DNA of 36,885 bases, taken from Candidatus Latescibacterota bacterium. Its GTDB lineage: Bacteria > Latescibacterota > UBA2968 > UBA8231. The DNA lies in NCBI GenBank assembly GCA_022825185.1, contig JAJDYK010000012.1:1-36885 (forward strand). Reading direction: 5' to 3'. The translations under genes and the position numbers were made by a program. Positions 30,922 through 36,885 of the stretch are shown here, piece after piece. Under the pieces are notes generated by a model. That model saw only the letters and a program-made list of their open reading frames with translations, was not told the DNA's origin and searched no databases. How positions within the stretch are numbered: position 1 is the first letter of the stretch; each line of letters starts with the position of its first letter.

Positions 30922-31467
30922 TTACACCTGCCCTTTCAAGCTGCCCCACGAAATGGGCGCTACATTGGTCTGCTCCGAATCAATATACAACCCCGCGCCA
31001 ATGTAATAGGATGCACCATCAATCTCGACGGGGGCCACGTAGCTTACCTTAGTGGACTCGTCCTCTCCTTCGATCGCCGGATTATCAAAGAGATATTCCG
31101 TAAATCCGCCCCCGGCTTGTGCCGCCGCGATATTCTGCTGTACGATCTTAACGCCATTGCTATCTTCTGAGTCGATGTTATTGACCCCTTCGCGCTCGGG
31201 TTGGGTCGCATGGAAAAAGCCCGTGCCGTCAAAACTGGTGATGAAGATATAAATCGGCCCATGCCTCCATTCTTCGTCGGTCCTAAAGGTCTCCAAAACA
31301 GCCGCCCGTTCCGCCTCATCTTGTGCAGAATCCAGCAGGCTCTTCGCTTCCAGCACGAAATTCTTCAACGTCTCTCGATCTACCACATCCCTTGCGGCGG
31401 CGTCTGCTTTTTCTACTCCGCCGAGCAGCCCTATCGCAACTAGGACAAACGACAATATTCGGATCAT
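30922..31467 (-). CDS. Secreted single Cache-domain protein
   Basis: The protein has 181 residues with a signal peptide (MIRILSFVLVAIGLLGGVEKADA). The rest is a Cache_2-type sensor fold: a long helix (LKNFVLEAKSLLDSAQDEAE), then YIFITSFDGTGFFHATQPEREGVNN, GVKIVQQNIAAAQAGGGFTEYLF, KVSYVAPVEIDGASYYIGAGLYID. Such domains bind small ligands such as amino or organic acids. Here no transmembrane helix, kinase or methyl-accepting part follows, so it is a free periplasmic binding or sensing protein. GGGGAG precedes the ATG. It sits as first gene of a pair with guaA and is divergent from an amino-acid permease, a hint that its ligand may be that transporter's substrate. Confidence 0.88.
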   Translation of the reverse strand: MIRILSFVLVAIGLLGGVEKADAAARDVVDRETLKNFVLEAKSLLDSAQDEAERAAVLETFRTDEEWRHGPIYIFITSFDGTGFFHATQPEREGVNNIDSEDSNGVKIVQQNIAAAQAGGGFTEYLFDNPAIEGEDESTKVSYVAPVEIDGASYYIGAGLYIDSEQTNVAPISWGSLKGQV

Positions 31468-31610
31468 GATTTTCTCCCCGTAGTTGGTTAATGAGTGGTA
31501 AATAGTACGTAAAGGGGCTTTAAGTATATAGTCAAGGCGCGTCGGCTTTTTTCGCTTTTAGTAAACGGACTGATAGGACGCGAGCGCGCCGCCAACCTAT
31601 ATTTGGTCGC

Positions 31611-32900
31611 ATGACTTCCACACCCACCCCATCCGAACGCCTGCGTCCCGAACTGGGGCTAATCGGCACCATCGCCCTCGGCTTGGGTTCGATCGTCGGC
31701 ACCGGCGTCTTCGTCAGCATTGGCATCGGCGCTGGCATCACTGGCCCGTCAGTCATAGTCGCCATCGCCATCGGGGCGCTAGTCGCCCTCTGCAACGGCC
31801 TGTCCAGCGCCCAGCTAGCTACCAGCCATCCGCTCAGCGGCGGCACGTACCAATACGGCTATGAGTACGCTTCACCAGCCATCGGCTTTACCGCCGGATG
31901 GATGTTCCTCTGCGCCAAGAGCGCGACCGCGGCCACTGCGGCGATGGGACTGGCCGGCTACCTGCTCAACGCCCTAGATCAGACCGCATCAATCACCCCG
32001 GTCGCCCTAGCTGCCGTGCTAGTACTCACCCTCATCTCCCTCTTGGGCATCAACCGCACCAACAAGGTCAACATCGCCATCGTCGCCGCGACGCTTTGCT
32101 CGCTGCTCGCCTTCATCTTCGTCGGCACGCCCAGCGCCCTGCGCAACCTGCACCTGACCCCTTTCTTGAGAGACCAAGGCTGGTCGGCCCTATTGCATGC
32201 CAGCGCCCTGATGTTCGTCGCCTATACGGGCTACGGTCGCATCGCCACACTTGGCGAAGAAGTGCTCCATCCCCGCAAGACAATTCCCCGCGCCATCGTC
32301 GCCGTGCTGCTCATTTCCATGATGCTCTACATCGGCGTCGGTGCTGTCGCCATAGCCTCTGTAGGCTCTGAGGCATTTTACGCGGCCACGATGGAGAAAG
32401 CCGCTCCCCTAAAGGTCATCGCCCACACCTTTGATGCACCTGGCATCTCTTGGCTCCTAGCCTTGGGAGCGATCACCGCCATGGCCGGGGTGCTGCTCAA
32501 CCTAATCCTCGGTCTGTCGCGGGTTCTACTCGCCATGGGCCGCCGAGGAGATATGCCCCAAGCGCTTGCCCGCCTCAATCGAGATCAGACTACGCCCTCT
32601 ATTGCCGTGGTGGTCGTCGGGCTAGCCATCGCCGGGCTAGTCCTCGTCGGCAATATCAAGACCACTTGGTCCTTTAGCGCCTTCACCATTCTGGTCTATT
32701 ACGCCATCACCAACTTCTGCGCCCTGCGCTTGCCAGCCGACCAACGGCTCTACCCCCGGTGGATAGCCATAGTGGGCCTAGTCGCCTGCTTAGGGCTGGC
32801 GTTTTTCGTCGAGCGCACGATCTGGATCAGCGGCTTGGGATTGCTCTTGCTCGGCTGGTGTTGGCACCGCGTGGCTCAGTACCGCATGGGGAAAAGCTAG
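31611..32900 (+). CDS. APC-superfamily amino-acid permease
   Basis: The 429-residue integral membrane protein has about 12 hydrophobic segments. The first helix carries the conserved GLGSIVGTGVFV, followed by SSAQLATSHPLSGGTYQYGYEYASPAIGFTAGW, the standard TM2-TM3 region. ALMFVAYTGYGRIATLGEEVLHPRKTIPRAI marks TM6 and the following loop, and RRGDMPQALARLNRDQTTPSIAVV the TM8-TM9 loop. It should bring an amino acid or polyamine across the inner membrane with protons or by exchange. There is no Shine-Dalgarno; TATATT ends seven bases before the ATG, so the message may be leaderless. It is divergent from the Cache gene; the 143 bases between show no further gene. Confidence 0.93.
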   Translation: MTSTPTPSERLRPELGLIGTIALGLGSIVGTGVFVSIGIGAGITGPSVIVAIAIGALVALCNGLSSAQLATSHPLSGGTYQYGYEYASPAIGFTAGWMFLCAKSATAATAAMGLAGYLLNALDQTASITPVALAAVLVLTLISLLGINRTNKVNIAIVAATLCSLLAFIFVGTPSALRNLHLTPFLRDQGWSALLHASALMFVAYTGYGRIATLGEEVLHPRKTIPRAIVAVLLISMMLYIGVGAVAIASVGSEAFYAATMEKAAPLKVIAHTFDAPGISWLLALGAITAMAGVLLNLILGLSRVLLAMGRRGDMPQALARLNRDQTTPSIAVVVVGLAIAGLVLVGNIKTTWSFSAFTILVYYAITNFCALRLPADQRLYPRWIAIVGLVACLGLAFFVERTIWISGLGLLLLGWCWHRVAQYRMGKS

Positions 32901-32944
32901 AGCGCATGGAACACATAGACGCTCCTGATCGTGTATATTACTGA

Positions 32945-33059
32945 CGTTACGCACTGTGTTGAACCGCAGAGGTAGGGGCGTCCCTTGTGGGTGCCCCAGC
33001 TTAGCCAGCGGACATCCGTAAAAGGGCAACCACAAGGGCTGCCCCTACAATGCGTAACG
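32945..33059. repeat. Palindromic MITE-like element
   Basis: A 115-bp element has a 9-bp perfect terminal inverted repeat (CGTTACGCA / TGCGTAACG). Inside lies a 25-bp imperfect palindrome, matching at 22 of 25 positions: 32972-32996 (starting GTAGGGGCGTCCC) with 33024-33048 (ending GCTGCCCCTAC). Similar GTAGGGGC...GCCCCTAC palindromes are dispersed in many bacterial genomes. There is no coding potential, and no clear target duplication was seen. It lies between the permease and the OMP cassette and could fold into a strong hairpin in either transcript. Confidence 0.8.
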
Positions 33060-33090
33060 CCAGCTAATCAGTGCTCTAGGAGAAGCTCCT

Positions 33091-33690
33091 ATGTCTATCC
33101 CCCGTCTGATCTGGCTCGTCCTGCTAACGAGCGGCATCGCCGCCGCCGACCAAGGCCCCTTGTCCGACCGGGGCGACTGGGCGTTGGGCGTGGCCCTGCC
33201 CTCTAGCAGCGGAAGTAGCTTCAGCCTGTGGAAGATCCGCTCTCCCACTACCGCCGTGGGCTTGGAAGTAGGTGTTTCTTGGAGCTACGCCGATTCCACC
33301 GACAATGCCGATGATCCCGACCCGACCACCCTTCAAACACATTACCTATCGCTACAACTGCGTCCTACTATCAAGCACTATCGTCCCCTACACGACCGAA
33401 TCGCCCCTTTTACGTACGGCCAAGTCGAAGCTGGTTTTCGGGGCTATAAACGAGACGACGATCCGCATACGCAGCGCGGCAGCAGCTCAGGCAATATAGG
33501 GCTAGCACTGGGATTAGGAGTCGAATGGTTCCCATTCCAACGCATCAGTTTGGGCGGCCAGACTGGGCTGAGACTAGGCTACCGCTACGGGCAGTACGAT
33601 ACTAGGGGCGATAATAACAGGTCTAGTAGAAATTGGTCCCTCTACATAAGAACCTTCCAATCGGAAGTGAAGGCATTGATGTATTTTTGA
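33091..33690 (+). CDS. Small outer-membrane beta-barrel protein, paralogue A
   Basis: The protein has 199 residues with a signal peptide (MSIPRLIWLVLLTSGIAAA). The mature part shows amphipathic strands (AVGLEVGVSWSYADS, YLSLQLRPTIKHYRPL, GNIGLALGLGVEWFPFQRISLGGQTGLRLGYRYG). It ends in a C-terminal Phe (VKALMYF), the signature recognised by the BAM assembly machinery. The size suits an 8-stranded barrel. Its function is unknown. It shares DRGDWALGVALPSSS, RPTIKHYRPLHD and WFPFQRISL with the gene at 34692, so both come from one duplication. A lipoprotein gene lies between the copies. The ATG follows AGGAGAAGCTCCT. Confidence 0.85.
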   Translation: MSIPRLIWLVLLTSGIAAADQGPLSDRGDWALGVALPSSSGSSFSLWKIRSPTTAVGLEVGVSWSYADSTDNADDPDPTTLQTHYLSLQLRPTIKHYRPLHDRIAPFTYGQVEAGFRGYKRDDDPHTQRGSSSGNIGLALGLGVEWFPFQRISLGGQTGLRLGYRYGQYDTRGDNNRSSRNWSLYIRTFQSEVKALMYF

Positions 33691-33711
33691 TGAAAGGCGA
33701 TTCCTCTACTT

Positions 33712-34638
33712 ATGAACAATGCGATGCCTCTTTTAGCTCTTACTTTGCTGCTAGCTATCCATATAACGGCTTGCGATTATTGGAGCCCGACACAGCCTCC
33801 TACACAGCGGCTCTCTGAACCTCCTACACGACCCTCTGAATCGTCCTATTCTTCTAGGCGTTCGCAAAGCATTTTTCTCGACGGAGGTACCCGCTTCAAT
33901 GAGAATGATCATTTCACTATAGCTCTCCGGAACTGGCCAGCCAGTACTGTAGATGCAATTTATTTTTTACCAATTAACGAGGCCACAGGGTTTGGTCATA
34001 TAGACCATTCCGAGGAAAGAACATACGTCTTTGTACAACCCGAGGCCGGGTCAGCCGTGCTGTGCCGCGACGATGGACGAGCCATTGATGGGTTTCAGCC
34101 GAACCCCGCCTTTGCAGAAGTCTGTATTGTCGATGGCCAAATAACCTTGAGCAAAGAGCAAGGATATTCTTTTGAGGACAATCCCGCTTCTCTAAGGGTT
34201 GTATCCACAACAGAAGTAAGGACCTACCAACGGTCGGACTTCGATATCCTCTTCGAGACCGCGAGAATTATCGCTAACGATACTTCGTGGTTTGATGAGA
34301 AGGGTTATTTGCGAAACAAGCTCGTAGATTGGCCGGCGAGTGCCGTAGATGTAATCTATCTTGAACTGCTTAACGAGACCACAGACTATGGTCACAGAGA
34401 CGATCTCAAGCAGAGGATATACATTTTCAGGCGGCCGTCCGAGACCTCGTCAGCCGTGCTGTGCCGTGACGATGGGCAAGCTATTGATGGGTTTCAGCCG
34501 AACCCCGCCTTCGCAGAGGTCTGTATTGCAGATGGCGGAATAACCTTGCGCAAAAAGCAAGACTACTCATTCAAGGATAATCCCGTCTTTTTATGGGTGT
34601 TTCCAGTACCACAGACTCCAAGGTTAACCGGCGATTAG
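33712..34638 (+). CDS. Lipoprotein with two tandem repeats
   Basis: The protein has 308 residues with a lipoprotein signal ending ITAC (Cys 21); an internal ATG at residue 5 would also serve. A Ser/Pro/Thr-rich tether (about 22-55) is followed by two homologous units of about 90 residues spaced 133 codons apart. Each contains LxxWPAS.VD.IY...NE.T..GH and a nearly identical SAVLCRDDG..IDGFQPNPAFAEVCI segment. The two Cys in each unit may form a disulphide. I do not recognise the family. The gene lies 21 bases after one OMP gene and 53 before its paralogue, suggesting a surface complex. Confidence 0.8.
   Translation: MNNAMPLLALTLLLAIHITACDYWSPTQPPTQRLSEPPTRPSESSYSSRRSQSIFLDGGTRFNENDHFTIALRNWPASTVDAIYFLPINEATGFGHIDHSEERTYVFVQPEAGSAVLCRDDGRAIDGFQPNPAFAEVCIVDGQITLSKEQGYSFEDNPASLRVVSTTEVRTYQRSDFDILFETARIIANDTSWFDEKGYLRNKLVDWPASAVDVIYLELLNETTDYGHRDDLKQRIYIFRRPSETSSAVLCRDDGQAIDGFQPNPAFAEVCIADGGITLRKKQDYSFKDNPVFLWVFPVPQTPRLTGD
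33916..34586 (+). repeat. Internal duplication in the lipoprotein gene
   Basis: Units of roughly 33916-34187 and 34315-34586 are offset by 399 bases. The last 137 bases of each (34051-34187 and 34450-34586) are very similar at DNA level, including GATGGGTTTCAGCCGAACCC in both, so this part was duplicated or homogenised recently. Confidence 0.8.
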
Positions 34639-34691
34639 GTGAGGATGTTCTACGCTCTAGATGAGACCCTGTTTCTTTTGAGAAGAAAGTC

Positions 34692-35288
34692 ATGTTTATT
34701 TTCACTCTGATCGGTATAGTCCTGTTGATAAGCACCGCCGCTGCGGACCAAGACCCGTTGGCCGATCGGGGCAACTGGGCGTTGGGTGTAGCCCTGCCTT
34801 CCAGCAGCGAACTCGACCTCAGCCTGTGGAAGGTACGCTCTCCCGTCACGGCCCTCGGCTTAGAAATAGATTTTTCGTCGTATTACAGCGATCGCACTTC
34901 TGAAGATCTCGACAACCCCGACCGATACGACTCCCAATCTCAATCTCGTTCTCTAAGGCTGCAACTCCGTCCTACCATCAAGCACTACCGCCCCCTGCAC
35001 GACCAAGTCGCCCCTTTTGTTTTTTACCAAGCCCACGTGGATCTTTCCATTTTTTGGAGTCGCCTACTAGGTATAAATTCGGGAAGACAACGCACCGGAA
35101 CCAAGCACGATCTGGGAATAGCGTGGGGTCTGGGTGCCGACTGGTTCCCGTTCCAACGCATCAGCTTGAGTGCCCAGACCGGACTGGACCTGAGCTACCT
35201 CTCCGACAAACTCCGCTCTGACCGGCGCAAGTGGGAGTGGTCCCTCAAGACCTTCCAGACGGAAGTGGCGGCGCTAGTGTATTTTTGA
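34692..35288 (+). CDS. Small outer-membrane beta-barrel protein, paralogue B
   Basis: The protein has 198 residues with signal peptide MFIFTLIGIVLLISTAAA and a C-terminal Phe (VAALVYF). It is a paralogue of the gene at 33091: shared DRGNWALGVALPSSS, LRPTIKHYRPLHDQVAPF, GLGADWFPFQRISLSAQTGLDLSYL. Differences concentrate in the segments between strands (for example SDRTSEDLDNPDRYDSQSQS), as expected of exposed loops under diversifying selection. The ribosome site is weak (GAGAAG). It converges on nadB; the 56 bases between show no clear terminator. Confidence 0.85.
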   Translation: MFIFTLIGIVLLISTAAADQDPLADRGNWALGVALPSSSELDLSLWKVRSPVTALGLEIDFSSYYSDRTSEDLDNPDRYDSQSQSRSLRLQLRPTIKHYRPLHDQVAPFVFYQAHVDLSIFWSRLLGINSGRQRTGTKHDLGIAWGLGADWFPFQRISLSAQTGLDLSYLSDKLRSDRRKWEWSLKTFQTEVAALVYF

Positions 35289-35344
35289 CGCCGCCTTGTC
35301 AGTGCGCTGCCGTTGCTTAGGGCCACTTGGGCTGCGTGTAGCTT

Positions 35345-36885
35345 TTAATCACAGCCCATCCCATAATCAAAAAAATCAAAGTCCCGATCCTTCACCAGCA
35401 GCGTCGGTCGCTGCCAGCGATCATCGTCGCGCGCGGGATGGTCGCAGTTGTGGTGGACGCCGCGGCTTTCCAAGCGCTGCCGCGCCGAGCGGGCAATGAG
35501 CGTGGCCACGGTCGCCAAGCTGCGTAGCTGCACTAACTCGCCGTCGAGCCGATGCTCGCTGTACAACGCTTCAATCTCTCGCGCCATCCGCTCCGTCTCC
35601 TCACAAGCTCGCTGCAAGCCCCGGTCGCTGCGCACGATCCCCACTTCGTCCCACATCAAGCGCCGCAGCCACTCCCGCCGCTCCTCCAACGCCACGGGCG
35701 CAACGGCATCGCCCCTATGCTCCATCTCGAACAGCCTCACCGCCACGGGCGCAATTGCACCGGCGTGCGCGACAGCGCGCCGTGCAAGAACCAACCCTTC
35801 CAACAGCGAATTACTCGCCAGCCGATTGGCCCCCTGAAATCCACTCATCGCCACCTCGCCAGCCGCGTATAGACCCGCAATATCCGTCTGGCCGTGCGCA
35901 TCCGTCCACACCCCACCGCAGCTATAATGGGCCGCCGGCACCACCGGAATCGGCGTCTTGGTCATATCCACGCCCATCCCCAGACAATGCTGATAGATGT
36001 TGGGAAAGCGGCGGCGGGTCTGATCGGCGTCTTGGCCGGTAACGTCCAAATAGACGCACTCGGCACCGCTTTGCTGCATCTGCGCGACAATGGCCCGCGA
36101 CACCACATCGCGCGTCTGCAACGGGTCAGTAAACGCCGCGCCGCGCTCGTCGATCAGCACGGCACCAAACCCGCGCAAAGCCTCGGTAATCAGGAACGAG
36201 GGCCGCTCCGGATCGTAGAGCATGGTCGGGTGGAACTGCATAAACTCCATGTTGCTCACCCTCGCCCCGGCCCGCCAAGCCATAGCGACCCCATCGCCAG
36301 AAGCCACACGCGGATTGGTCGTATGCAAAAAGACCTGCCCGCAGCCGCCCGTGGCCAACAGCGTAACCGGCGCCACCGCGGCGATGGGATCAGCTTGCTG
36401 CGAGTCCAATACCCAAGCCCCGTGGCAACGCCGCTGCTCATCTACGATTAAGTCTATCGCCAAATGGTGATCGTACAAGGTCACCTGCGGCAGCGCTTGC
36501 ACGGCCGCGACCAAGGTGCGCGTCACCTCGCGGCCGGTCATGTCGTCCGCATGTACCACCCGCGCGTATGCGTGCCCACCCTCGCGCCCCAACGCCAACA
36601 CCCCAGGCCGCGCTTCGTTGAACTGCGCGCCAATCGCCAGCAGTTCTTCTACCACCTCCGGCCCTTCGGCCACCACCCCTTCGACAACTGAGCGGTCGCA
36701 CAGACCCGCGCCCGCCGCGAGCGTGTCCTGTGTATGGCTAGCCACTGAATCAGCCGCATCCACGACCGCAGCAATACCCCCTTGCGCGTACTGCGTGTTG
36801 GACTCGCGCCGCTCGTGCTTGGTCACTACAGCCACAGACCCGTGTTGAGCAGCCTTGAGGGCAGAGAACAAACCGGCAATACCAC
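35345..36885 (-). CDS. nadB: L-aspartate oxidase, 5' end outside window
   Basis: The frame is open to the window edge, where GIAGLFSALKAAQHG, the FAD-binding dinucleotide fold, is already in progress, so only the first few residues are missing. Typical NadB features follow: RESNTQYAQGGIAAVV, AVRAT-like HADDMTGREVTRTLV, LLATGGCGQVF, EFMQFHPTMLYDPERPSFLITEALRG, HYSCGGVWTDAHGQTDIAGLYAAGEVAMSGFQGANRLASNSLLEGLV. The C-terminal helical domain ends with SRGVHHNCDHPARDD. It oxidises aspartate to iminoaspartate in NAD synthesis. The related succinate dehydrogenase flavoprotein is excluded by the AQGGIAAV and C-terminal patterns. Confidence 0.95.
   Translation of the reverse strand, partial: GIAGLFSALKAAQHGSVAVVTKHERRESNTQYAQGGIAAVVDAADSVASHTQDTLAAGAGLCDRSVVEGVVAEGPEVVEELLAIGAQFNEARPGVLALGREGGHAYARVVHADDMTGREVTRTLVAAVQALPQVTLYDHHLAIDLIVDEQRRCHGAWVLDSQQADPIAAVAPVTLLATGGCGQVFLHTTNPRVASGDGVAMAWRAGARVSNMEFMQFHPTMLYDPERPSFLITEALRGFGAVLIDERGAAFTDPLQTRDVVSRAIVAQMQQSGAECVYLDVTGQDADQTRRRFPNIYQHCLGMGVDMTKTPIPVVPAAHYSCGGVWTDAHGQTDIAGLYAAGEVAMSGFQGANRLASNSLLEGLVLARRAVAHAGAIAPVAVRLFEMEHRGDAVAPVALEERREWLRRLMWDEVGIVRSDRGLQRACEETERMAREIEALYSEHRLDGELVQLRSLATVATLIARSARQRLESRGVHHNCDHPARDDDRWQRPTLLVKDRDFDFFDYGMGCD

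Overview
The window is a gene-dense, GC-rich stretch of chromosome from a diderm (Gram-negative) heterotroph. It carries many signal peptides and lipoboxes, outer-membrane barrels, and FlgD/CHU_C-type C-terminal Ig domains, plus PhyH-like dioxygenases, enolase-superfamily and Gfo/Idh/MocA enzymes and DUF1028. This mixture is what one sees in uncultured lineages such as Latescibacterota or Poribacteria; that placement is inference from gene content only. No rRNA, tRNA or CRISPR array is visible.

Layout. (1) 1-8100: cell-surface genes. On the plus strand, an outer-membrane protein fragment, an SDS22-like leucine-rich-repeat lipoprotein and a discoidin/FlgD-Ig protein overlap as one operon. Convergent to it lie a paralogous discoidin/FlgD-Ig protein, a lipoprotein and a secreted CBM9-like protein. 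(2) 8138-15466: nutrient uptake and catabolism: a peptide-type substrate-binding lipoprotein, a parvulin-type foldase lipoprotein, a divergent enolase-superfamily protein, a secreted DUF1028 protein and a tandem PhyH-like protein whose first half has lost its iron ligands. (3) 15495-20281: an accessory island on the minus strand, bracketed by two RelE/HigB-type toxin-antitoxin loci (one intact, one broken). At its centre is an unfamiliar three-gene operon: an RNA-recognition-motif (RRM) protein with a long helical part, a XRE regulator with a glycine-zipper membrane tail, and an unknown protein. It is preceded by a promoter with an inverted repeat inside its spacer. (4) 20473-25054: a hypothetical protein, then a XRE/ImmA pair divergent from an AIPR-family protein with an N-terminal nuclease-like domain; the two promoters share overlapping -35 boxes. 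(5) 25209-27665: two Gfo/Idh/MocA oxidoreductases in convergent orientation, with a 49-bp relic of a third gene tail between them. (6) 27680-36885: housekeeping: tyrS, guaA (TTG start, coupled to a Cache-domain gene), an amino-acid permease, a palindromic mobile repeat, a cassette of two OMP paralogues around an internally duplicated lipoprotein, and nadB running off the window.

The two most interesting observations are as follows. First, the tyrS leader: a near-consensus promoter, a short ORF with three consecutive Tyr codons, and mutually exclusive hairpins ending in an intrinsic terminator. This has the architecture of trp-type ribosome-mediated attenuation, here apparently sensing tyrosyl-tRNA. 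Second, the RRM / XRE-glycine-zipper / unknown-protein operon, a candidate undescribed conflict or defence system. Both are read by eye and need comparative and experimental confirmation.
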